A stretch of DNA of 64,000 nucleotides from Paenibacillus mesophilus. GTDB taxonomy: Bacteria > Bacillota > Bacilli > Paenibacillales > NBRC-103111. Below are positions 17,692 to 25,234 of this stretch, one piece after another (within the stretch, counting starts at the first letter, position 1; each line of letters begins with the position of its first letter). The DNA lies in NCBI RefSeq assembly GCF_005938385.1, contig NZ_VCRA01000008.1, positions 62,001 to 126,000 of the forward strand, given 5' to 3'. A model generated the notes under the pieces. That model saw nothing but the letters and a program-made list of their open reading frames with translations, made no database searches and had not been told where the DNA came from. A program made the translations under genes and the position numbers.

Positions 17692-19084
17692 TACCCCTTC
17701 CTCCTCGAAATTTGCTGAGATACAAGCAATGTTCAAACAAGTGAACCCACGAACTGCGGCCGGCCGATTTCATGGAGCGGTGTTTAAAAATCGTACGACC
17801 GGGCTTGGCGTTTGCTTCAAACATCCAAACATTCCCACTACGATCCAGCCCGATATCGAGCCCCAGCTCTCCCAGCGTTTCCGGGCATTTGCGCTCGATC
17901 GCCTCAGACAGCTCGGTGACGGCTTTTTTGGCATGGTCAAGCACCTTACCCGCCCTTGAACCGAACGCTCCGGAAAGCGCGCGCATCGGCGTTATGAGTT
18001 GTCCGCCATTGCGTACATGCGTCGTAACACTCCCCTTCCCCGCTTTTTTCGCTCCAATACCGGATATCACCCACTCGTTATTGCCGTTCTTGATCATGTG
18101 GAAACGGAAATCCACCGAACAGCCGTCGAGCTCGATCAAACGGACTCCTTGTTGCGCGATGTAGCGGCTCAGCTTGCTTCGCTTCTTAAGCATGTTCATC
18201 AGTACGTCGAACTGGGAGTAATGGAGCTGCACATTTTTCCCGCCGTGTCGAAACCGGATATAATATCCGCGCTTCGGGACGTAGGACAACCGATAAATTC
18301 CTCTACCTTCCGAGCCGTGGGTCGGCTTCAAATAGATGAAAGGGTATTTCTCCATCAGTTGCTTGATCTGCTTGGCGGAAGGACCGGCAATCGATTCAGG
18401 GATATATTTGGACTCGGTTTCTCCTTCCAACCATTTGTAGACGTCCCCTTTGTCAAAAAAACTCCAATTGAAAACGGGGATGCCTTTGTCTACGAGCCGT
18501 CTTTTAAAACGGTCCATGGACGAGGATTGCTCCGCCTTTCGGTTCAGGAACCGGTTGTAAACGACATCGGGCAGCGGAATCTTCCGGCGCAGCCAGACGC
18601 CTGATCGCCGGGGAAAAGAACCGATGACTGTCTCGCTGTTCCAATCCACATCATTTCTGTCGAAGGCGAAGACGAACGATCTGTCCTTACCTGCTCCCAT
18701 CAACTGTTTGACCACGTCACGCCCTCTTCTGCCAAAGCCATCCTTCCATCCGGATGCAGTCAACACTCCGATGAGCGGGCCGATCCGAATTTCCTTATGT
18801 TCCCGGCTGGAAAGGAGGCATTTTCCGAAGAAAGGAAGCCTTAACGAACGGGCGACAAAGGATGGGATTAGCAAGGAATGCCCGTTTGAACTCAGCGGCT
18901 TCACGATGACTGCTGTCGACTTGTTGCCCAGCGTCAGCCGAATTTCTCGTGCATTTTCGATCCCGAGCGATCGCAATAATCCGCGAGAAGCAAACACGGT
19001 CTTACCGGTCCCATCCATAATTTTTATCATACTGCTTGTTAGGCTCGTCTGCTCCCACCTTGAAACATGAATCGTTAACTCCAA
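17651..19084 (-). CDS. YheC/YheD-family ATP-grasp protein, long form
   Basis: 477 residues if the TTG at 19084 is used; an ATG at 19030 would give 459. No ribosome site settles this. The N-terminal 90 residues form the extra domain of the long YheC/D proteins (RLTLGNKSTAVIVKPL). The ATP-grasp part contains VVYNRFLNRKAE, FIYLKPTHGSEGRGIYRLSY, QQGVRLIELDGCSVDFRFHM and LGELGLDIGLDRSGNVWMFE. The probable role is in the spore coat, as for Bacillus YheC/YheD, by family membership only. It is the first gene of a two-gene unit with the shorter paralogue. Confidence 0.87.
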   Translation of the reverse strand: MELTIHVSRWEQTSLTSSMIKIMDGTGKTVFASRGLLRSLGIENAREIRLTLGNKSTAVIVKPLSSNGHSLLIPSFVARSLRLPFFGKCLLSSREHKEIRIGPLIGVLTASGWKDGFGRRGRDVVKQLMGAGKDRSFVFAFDRNDVDWNSETVIGSFPRRSGVWLRRKIPLPDVVYNRFLNRKAEQSSSMDRFKRRLVDKGIPVFNWSFFDKGDVYKWLEGETESKYIPESIAGPSAKQIKQLMEKYPFIYLKPTHGSEGRGIYRLSYVPKRGYYIRFRHGGKNVQLHYSQFDVLMNMLKKRSKLSRYIAQQGVRLIELDGCSVDFRFHMIKNGNNEWVISGIGAKKAGKGSVTTHVRNGGQLITPMRALSGAFGSRAGKVLDHAKKAVTELSEAIERKCPETLGELGLDIGLDRSGNVWMFEANAKPGRTIFKHRSMKSAGRSSWVHLFEHCLYLSKFRGGRGNEANNRHSGVQGP

Positions 19085-19230
19085 CAGCTTATGGATAATC
19101 TTAACGGAAGGTTATAGGCTGTTGGACCAAATCCGCTCAGCCGGACAACCAATTTGGCAATTAATTACATCAAACTCTTGGAGAACCACCACACCATAAT
19201 CATTGTGAAGATCGCCCGAAAGGAGAAAAA

Positions 19231-19258
19231 CCGCAACGCGGGGTTTGTCGCGTTGCGG
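19231..19258 (-). terminator. Terminator of the dehydrogenase operon
   Basis: CCGCAACGCG at 19231-19240 pairs perfectly with CGCGTTGCGG at 19249-19258. On the minus strand it is followed by TTTTTC. It lies 125 bases after the stop of the minus-strand dehydrogenase gene. The rest of 19085-19382 shows nothing recognisable. Confidence 0.75.
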
Positions 19259-19382
19259 CGCATAGCTTGCCTGCCGATATTTGTTTATGTAGATGGCACA
19301 ACATGCAGCCCTCGCTGCAACGAGCCGGAATCTTAGGTCGGATGCTTGTTGCGGACAAGACACGTTGTTCCGTCGAAATTCC

Positions 19383-20390
19383 TCAGTATTGCAGCACGAT
19401 GCCGAGCGTCCGCTCCGGCTCCTCCCGGCACAACCGATACGCTTGGGCGATTTGGCTGAATGCGAACCGGTGCCGCACAAGCGGCTTTAGTGATATTCGA
19501 TTATTGGTCAATAATCGAACAAATTCCGCAACGTTTCGCCCCTCGGTCCACCGCACGTACCCGCCCGGATAATCGTATCCGCCCCGCTCGTAGCGTTCGT
19601 CGTAACGTCCCGGCCCGCCCGCCCGGCTAATGCGAATTTCCGCTTCCTTGCGGAAAAGCGCATTGCGAGTAAACACCGTGTCCGGTACGCCGACGATGAC
19701 CACATTGCCCCGGTCGCGCAGCCAGCCGATCGCCTGGTCCAGCAAGCCGTCTCCTTTGCCTCCGCCGCACAGCAGCACGCTATCCGCTCCCATTAGGCCG
19801 ACCGCGCCCAGCCTCTTCAGCGCTTCATTTACCTGCGCCGCATCGGAGCATACGGTGATGCCTGGACAAGCCGCCTGCAATCGCTCGCAGCGCTCCGGCA
19901 GCAGATCGCAGCCGATCACCTCGTATGCGGCCGCATGCGCGATCTGTGCGGTAATTTGACCGAGGATGCCTAGACCGACAATGACGACCGTCTCGCCGAA
20001 TTGCAGCTTCGCCTGACGCAGCGCGTGAATCGCGATCGCGCCGAGCCCGGCAAACGCCGCTTCCTCGGAATCGACATGGTCCGGCACCGGAACGGCCAGC
20101 ATTTTCGGCACGAGCCGGTAGTCCGCATGCGCGCCTTCGCCATAGCAGGCGACGCGTTGACCGATGTCCAAATGCTCCACTCCCGCTCCCTTGGCGACAA
20201 TGTGCGCCACCGAGTTGTATCCGAGCCGGGTGCCGCTCGCCTTGTTGTTCAGCACCATCGTCTCCGTACCATTGCTGATCGCGGAAAATTCGGTTTTGAC
20301 CAGCACCTCGTGCTCGCCGGGGGCCGGTTTTGCCTGCTGTTCGATCCGAATTTCACCCTCTCGGGCTACCGTTACTTGAATGATGTCCAC
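19383..20390 (-). CDS. Medium-chain dehydrogenase/reductase family protein
   Basis: 335 residues with GTG start and GGGAGAG ribosome site. An N-terminal GroES-like domain (residues 1-130) is followed by a Rossmann domain with VVIVGLGILGQITAQIA at about 155. The usual catalytic-zinc Cys and GHE motifs of alcohol dehydrogenases are missing; the position of the first ligand reads FSAISNGTE. This matches the BchC/threonine-dehydrogenase-like branch that lacks the canonical zinc site. It is the last gene after the binding lipoprotein and the GntR-SBP regulator, and probably oxidises the imported sugar or a derivative. Confidence 0.8.
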   Translation of the reverse strand: MDIIQVTVAREGEIRIEQQAKPAPGEHEVLVKTEFSAISNGTETMVLNNKASGTRLGYNSVAHIVAKGAGVEHLDIGQRVACYGEGAHADYRLVPKMLAVPVPDHVDSEEAAFAGLGAIAIHALRQAKLQFGETVVIVGLGILGQITAQIAHAAAYEVIGCDLLPERCERLQAACPGITVCSDAAQVNEALKRLGAVGLMGADSVLLCGGGKGDGLLDQAIGWLRDRGNVVIVGVPDTVFTRNALFRKEAEIRISRAGGPGRYDERYERGGYDYPGGYVRWTEGRNVAEFVRLLTNNRISLKPLVRHRFAFSQIAQAYRLCREEPERTLGIVLQY

Positions 20391-20493
20391 AGTCGTTCTC
20401 TCCCTCTATCTAGCCTCTCTGATCGACAACCGACTTGCCGGTCCCGCAAGCCCCGGTCGCCGGAGAATACGTACGCTAATCCGTTGAATCTCC

Positions 20494-21825
20494 TTACTTG
20501 CTGCGCTCTTTCTCGATGTCCTGCTTCAGCAGTTCGTCCGCCTCGCGCAGCGCCGAATTAACGTCAAGCTGTCCTTGCGCCGCTTTGACAAACGACTGCC
20601 AAATGATCGTCTCCTGCCGGCTGCCGGAAACATTCACCTTTCCGGACGCACGCTTCGGCGTCGGATCGGTCGGTTCGTATAACGTGAGCGCTTTCATATT
20701 TTTCGTACCATACACCGGATGTGCTTTGCCTAGCGCATCGCGTATGTCCTTGTTGATCAGCGTCGTCAATATCCCGTTGCGCGAATCTTGCATCTGCACC
20801 TCGTCGGACAGCATTTCCATGACGACTTGGAACGCTTCGTCCTTATGCTTGCTTTGCTGCGTAATCGACCAGTACGCCGGGGAACGCTGGCCCATCCGTT
20901 TTGGCGCCCCGTCAAGCGTCGGCACCGATACGATGTCCCAGTTGATTTCGGGCGGGATGATGAGATAAATGCTGTGCTGGCCCAAATACATCGCCGATTC
21001 GCCTTTGGTGAACAGGGCGTTTTCGAGCGCAAACGTACTTTGCACGCCGTTGTTCGGAATATTGTGAAAGCGCTTGAAATTATCGAAAATCGTTTTCCAT
21101 TTCGTCTGGTCGGCCAAGCCGTCCTTAACCGGGTCCAGAATCGGCAGCGAGAACGGATTGTCGCGCAGCTGCGCGATCAGGTTCGTGCTGAAGCCCCGAA
21201 TCACCTTGCCGCCCTCGACCCGGGTCAGCCTCACCGCAAGATCGTAAATCTCGTTCCAGCTCATCCCGTCCTTCGGATAAGCGACGCCGAACTTGTCGAA
21301 CAGATCCTTGTTGTAATACAGCACGGATGGAAAATATGGCGGCACCGGCAAGCCGTAAAGCGCACCCGTCTGTCCGGCGTCGATATTGTCCTGGATAAAC
21401 GACGGGACGAACCGTTTCAGATCGTACTTGTATTTGCCGACCATCTCTCGCAAGTCATAGCCGAGCTGCAAGTCCAGATAACCGCTCTTCATCGTCGGTG
21501 TGTCGGTGCGGATAATGTCCGGAATTTCGCCCCGCGTCACCTTTTCCGTAATGGAATTGCCCTGGTCGCTCGTCTGGTAGTCGAACGTAATGTGCGGAAA
21601 TTTTTTCTCCAGCGTGCCGCGAAAACGGCTGTCGAACTCCTCCTTCTTCACGCCCGCCGCATAAATCGTCATCGTAAACGGATCCGCCTTCTTGACCGCT
21701 TTGCCGCTCCCCTCCGCTTGCTTCCCACCGGCTTCCGGCTTTTCCGCGCCTCCGCATGCGGGCAATACCGCCAGCAGCGCTACCAGCGGTATGGCGACCG
21801 CCGTTTGTTTATTCAAGTTGAACAT
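20494..21825 (-). CDS. Extracellular solute-binding lipoprotein, family 1
   Basis: 443 residues from ATG 21825, which has GGGGGGAG 6 bases upstream; the open frame reaches 21879 inside the preceding gene. The lipobox is VLPAC with Cys24 and a Lys/Gly-rich linker. The hinge motif reads YYNKDLFDKFGVAYPKDGMS near residue 180. The C-terminal helix is DVNSALREADELLKQDI. Its start overlaps the end of the GntR-SBP gene by 17 bases, so the regulator and this receptor are translated from one message and may share a ligand. Confidence 0.93.
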   Translation of the reverse strand: MFNLNKQTAVAIPLVALLAVLPACGGAEKPEAGGKQAEGSGKAVKKADPFTMTIYAAGVKKEEFDSRFRGTLEKKFPHITFDYQTSDQGNSITEKVTRGEIPDIIRTDTPTMKSGYLDLQLGYDLREMVGKYKYDLKRFVPSFIQDNIDAGQTGALYGLPVPPYFPSVLYYNKDLFDKFGVAYPKDGMSWNEIYDLAVRLTRVEGGKVIRGFSTNLIAQLRDNPFSLPILDPVKDGLADQTKWKTIFDNFKRFHNIPNNGVQSTFALENALFTKGESAMYLGQHSIYLIIPPEINWDIVSVPTLDGAPKRMGQRSPAYWSITQQSKHKDEAFQVVMEMLSDEVQMQDSRNGILTTLINKDIRDALGKAHPVYGTKNMKALTLYEPTDPTPKRASGKVNVSGSRQETIIWQSFVKAAQGQLDVNSALREADELLKQDIEKERSK

Positions 21826-23236
21826 GTGGACTCCCCCCGTTATGTGTTCCGTGCATATCCGCCTCGCGGACAAGAACACCGATCCGTTCGCCCAGCTCCT
21901 CCTCCGAAATCATATTGGCCCAAAACGCCTTCAACAAACCGGCGAGCTTGCCGATCGACATCGGCAGCACCGGCAAATGCCGGTGCGTCCGGCACGAAAA
22001 CAGCATTTCCCTGTACATCCCGTATCGCTCCGGTCGATTCATCGTCTGCTCTCCCCAGCCGGACTGGCCTGTGCGCTGCATCGTGGGAATACTGAGCGTA
22101 TGCTCGCGGATGAGCGTCTGCGCCCGTTCGCCGGTCAAGTAGTCGATCAATAGCCGCGCTTCTTCCCGGTGGACGGACGTCCGCGCAATGCCTGCCCCGG
22201 TCGAAATGTACAGCGTACGCGGCTCGGATACAAACGGCACCGGCGAAATGTCGTATTCCAACCCGGCGTCCTTCCATTCGTTCAACGCCATGTAGCTGGC
22301 CAGCACCATCGACAGTCGGCCTTCGAGAAACATCTGTTCGATGTCCCCGTTGTTCTCCGACATGTACAGCGGAAACATGCGCCGGTTGTGCACGATGCGC
22401 CTGCACAGCTTCGCCCCTTCCACCAGAAGCGTTACCTTGTCGTCCACACCCGCTTCGCCTTCACCGCGCCCATGTGCCGGGTCGAGGCTTTGCAGCAGGA
22501 AAATCGGCCAACGGTTCACATCCGGCAAATGAAAGCAGAAGCCGTAGCGTTCCCCTTCGGTCAGCTGCTCCGCGCACGCGGCGAGATCGTCCCAGCTCCA
22601 GGAGCCGTTTGGCTCGGACAGCCCCTTCTCGCGAAAATGCCGCTTGTTGTAGCCCAGCACGACCGGCGCAAAAATAATCGGCCGCAACCGGCTGACGCCT
22701 TCAAACCGGTAATCTTGGTTGAGAAGCGGGAACACGCCGGGATGGGCGTCCAGCGGCTCGACCAACGTCGCCCTGCCGCGCTCGCACATCTGCTGAAACT
22801 GCAAATCGTTCATCGTATACACGTCGGGCTGCCCCTCCGCCTGCAGTTCCACATGGACCGGGTCCTCGCCCGGGGCGTAGATTTTGATTTTGACCTCGAT
22901 CCAGGCATATAGCCGGCTGAAGTCCTCCAGAAGCCGGGGTAGCGCCAGGTTGCGCATCGTCGTCTCGTTCAAACCGAGCGTCAGGACGATCCGCTGCCGC
23001 CTGCCCAGCACCCGGTTGCCGACATTGGGGATTTTCTCGATCCAGCCTTCCTCGGCGAGCGTCGCGAGTCCTTTGCGTACAGACAAATTGCTGAGTCCGA
23101 AGCGGGCCGCAAGCACCTTCTCCGAAGGCAGGTCGGCACCGGGTTCGTATTGTTTTGCCTCAATCTCGTGTTTCAGCGTTTGGACCATATGATTAAGCAG
23201 TTGGCGAAACTGTTCGTTCGTCGGTCTTCCTCTCAT
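21809..23236 (-). CDS. GntR-type regulator fused to a solute-binding-protein domain
   Basis: 475 residues. Residues 1-75 are a GntR winged helix (EPGADLPSEKVLAARFGLSN followed by LSVRKGLATLAEEGWIEKI). From about residue 80 to the end the protein is a family-1 solute-binding fold, including YNKRHFREKGLSEPNGSWSW at the position where lipoprotein paralogues have the YNKDxFDKFGV motif. There is no signal peptide, so the sugar-binding domain is cytoplasmic and probably senses the transported sugar, as LacI proteins do with a different periplasmic-binding fold. The start has AAGGAGAG upstream. It heads the operon and is preceded by the repeated palindromes at 23331-23485, its likely operators. Confidence 0.85.
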   Translation of the reverse strand: MRGRPTNEQFRQLLNHMVQTLKHEIEAKQYEPGADLPSEKVLAARFGLSNLSVRKGLATLAEEGWIEKIPNVGNRVLGRRQRIVLTLGLNETTMRNLALPRLLEDFSRLYAWIEVKIKIYAPGEDPVHVELQAEGQPDVYTMNDLQFQQMCERGRATLVEPLDAHPGVFPLLNQDYRFEGVSRLRPIIFAPVVLGYNKRHFREKGLSEPNGSWSWDDLAACAEQLTEGERYGFCFHLPDVNRWPIFLLQSLDPAHGRGEGEAGVDDKVTLLVEGAKLCRRIVHNRRMFPLYMSENNGDIEQMFLEGRLSMVLASYMALNEWKDAGLEYDISPVPFVSEPRTLYISTGAGIARTSVHREEARLLIDYLTGERAQTLIREHTLSIPTMQRTGQSGWGEQTMNRPERYGMYREMLFSCRTHRHLPVLPMSIGKLAGLLKAFWANMISEEELGERIGVLVREADMHGTHNGGSPHVQLE

Positions 23237-23330
23237 CGGGCGGATCTCTCCTTATGTTTGTGCATTCATCGTTATGCCCTACTTATTCGGGTTCCGCCAG
23301 ACAATCCCTCCTTCTTTTTTCGATCTTCTC

Positions 23331-23485
23331 ACCCGGTTTACTTAAATCAAAACGATTATATAAACCGGTTTAAAAATGACTTGCTAACTTGCTTGAAACC
23401 GATTATATCACAGCATTTTTTGTTTTGTAACTATTTTTAAATAAACCAGTTATATATAATTCCTACTATTTTATAAACCGGCGGT
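23331..23485. promoter_or_regulatory. Array of AAACCGGTTT-like operator sites
   Basis: Five related sites centred at 23334.5, 23366.5, 23400.5, 23447.5 and 23479.5. The second is the perfect palindrome TAAACCGGTTTA; the others are degenerate (CCCGGTTTA, GAAACCGATTATA, ATAAACCAGTTAT, ATAAACCGGCGG). Center spacings are 32, 34, 47 and 32 bases, three of them near three helical turns. The 435-base gap lies between the divergent GntR-SBP and SWIM-protein genes and is very A+T-rich. The GntR-SBP protein is the natural candidate to bind. Confidence 0.6.
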
Positions 23486-23671
23486 GTTACTTTTTTTCCG
23501 TCTTCGTTATATCCGATTCTTTAAACCTACGTATATGCCATACCTATCTTTAGACAAGTTCACCTTATTCTGATAGACCCGAATTCCATTCTCGTCGATA
23601 TGGCGCATCCTTGCGTTTTTCCTAGTATAATAGGGGAATACTATCTTTTATTTGTTGCAAGGAGTTTTGTC

Positions 23672-25234
23672 ATGAAGAGTGCGAATCCGCCGTTAAACGA
23701 TGAGCAATGGTCGCAGTTGCTGAAGTATGCAGCTGATTCTTTCAATGAAGTCACCTTGAGTCGAGGGTTTCAATATTTCAAACAGCAGTACGTCACCTCC
23801 CTAACCATTACCGAGAATCGTACGGTTCAAGCGAAGGTAACCGGCCCTGAAGACTATAAGGTTACACTCCTGCTGGAACAGCTCGGCTCCAGCTATTGCA
23901 CTTGCCCCGTCCACACCTGCTGCAAGCATCAGGCTGCGGTTATGATGGAGCTGGCTGACCGGCTCGGATACCCGTCTTCCCAGATCGTGAATGCGAAGCA
24001 GCACCTATTGCGGGCCGCAGCGTCTTCGTCTGACGAGTCGCTGCTGAAGGAATTGCCCCACATGAATGTATACGGCTGGCATGAATTCATGAACCAAGCT
24101 ACATCTCTTGTGAGACCCGGTTATGATCAGGGGATATACATAGAGGCATTGCGGAATCAGTTGTCTAAACTCATGAAGGGTCCCACTCCATTCACGGCGA
24201 TGGACTTGATCTACTTCGAACTGCATCAACTCTTGTTCATTCTGCAGAAGGTAGTCGAGTCGAGCGCTCAGGGGAGTACAGCCCACAATATTTCTTATGT
24301 GAAGTACCGGCTGTACGATGAAGTGCACGTCCTCCTGCACCAGAAAGCAACCCTATTCAACTTCACGCTCTCTGCCGAACGTCTGAAACAAACGTTAGGC
24401 TACCTCCGGCAGCGGATATCGGAAGAGAAAGGCCATAAGTACCTGGAATACGGCCTGTATACGGCGATGTGGAAGTACTGGATCGCGCCACAGCCCGAGG
24501 CCGACTACTGGGTGTCTCAAGAGTTGAACGCCATGGAGCAGCAGACTGCCGATATCGGCTCCCCTTCTCTTGCAGCGGCAAAAGCTTTCCTATATCTGCA
24601 TCAAGCCAAAAGCAGCGAAGCATGGGCGGCGTTAGAAGCAAGCGGTACGTTAGCCCAAGCACCGGCGAGTCTCCTTCTCCCTTATCTGAATCTGCTGTCA
24701 AGTTCCGGCGAGTGGGGAGCGTTAGTTGATTGGTTGATGCGAACGGCTTCGCACTTCTATGGTCCCATGACCAAGGAACGTCTAGCCTATATCGAATATT
24801 GGAAAGAAGCGGTTGAGCATGTTCCTGAAGCCGAGGAGCTGCTGTGGAGCGTACTGGAAGGGATGTTGCCCCATTCGACCAAAGTTATCGAGGATATACT
24901 GTACGAACGGCACAACTGGAAGGCATGGATCGAGATGCAGATCCTCCTGGAACGTGATCTTTTCTATCATAAGGTGAGTGTACTGCAGCCCATCGAGAAG
25001 GAAGCACCGGAGCTTCTGCTCCCTTACTACCATCAAGCCATCGAGCATTATGTCGCCCTCAAAAACCGGCAGGATTACAAGGCAGCGGTCAAGCTGCTGA
25101 AACGTCTGGTAAAAGTGTATAAGAAGATGAAGCAGCTCGAGCGTTGGGACCGCTTTTTCTCTCGATTCGTGGAACGAAACAGCCGGCTGCGGGCGCTGCA
25201 TGAGGAAATAAAGAAAGGAAAGCTGCTGGAATGA
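23672..25234 (+). CDS. ywqB: SWIM zinc-finger protein (YwqB-like)
   Basis: 520 residues from ATG 23672, with GCAAGGAG 8 bases upstream; the longer frame from 23600 has no ribosome site. Residues about 60-95 carry the SWIM signature CTCPVHTCCKH (CxC then CxH), a zinc-binding DNA/protein interaction motif. The rest is alpha-helical, TPR-like. The stop overlaps the start of the SNF2 helicase gene (ATGA), so the two are translationally coupled, like ywqB-ywqA of Bacillus subtilis. The helicase is probably its partner; the process is not established. Confidence 0.82.
   Translation: MKSANPPLNDEQWSQLLKYAADSFNEVTLSRGFQYFKQQYVTSLTITENRTVQAKVTGPEDYKVTLLLEQLGSSYCTCPVHTCCKHQAAVMMELADRLGYPSSQIVNAKQHLLRAAASSSDESLLKELPHMNVYGWHEFMNQATSLVRPGYDQGIYIEALRNQLSKLMKGPTPFTAMDLIYFELHQLLFILQKVVESSAQGSTAHNISYVKYRLYDEVHVLLHQKATLFNFTLSAERLKQTLGYLRQRISEEKGHKYLEYGLYTAMWKYWIAPQPEADYWVSQELNAMEQQTADIGSPSLAAAKAFLYLHQAKSSEAWAALEASGTLAQAPASLLLPYLNLLSSSGEWGALVDWLMRTASHFYGPMTKERLAYIEYWKEAVEHVPEAEELLWSVLEGMLPHSTKVIEDILYERHNWKAWIEMQILLERDLFYHKVSVLQPIEKEAPELLLPYYHQAIEHYVALKNRQDYKAAVKLLKRLVKVYKKMKQLERWDRFFSRFVERNSRLRALHEEIKKGKLLE

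Noticed and set aside
20788..22095. 435-codon plus-strand frame opposite the lipoprotein and GntR-SBP genes
   Set aside because: Arg-rich antisense shadow of genes with clear family motifs.
23331..23485. CRISPR-like repeats in the GntR-SBP upstream gap
   Set aside because: The repeats are short palindromes of 10-13 bases with irregular spacing and no spacers of constant length; they fit operators.
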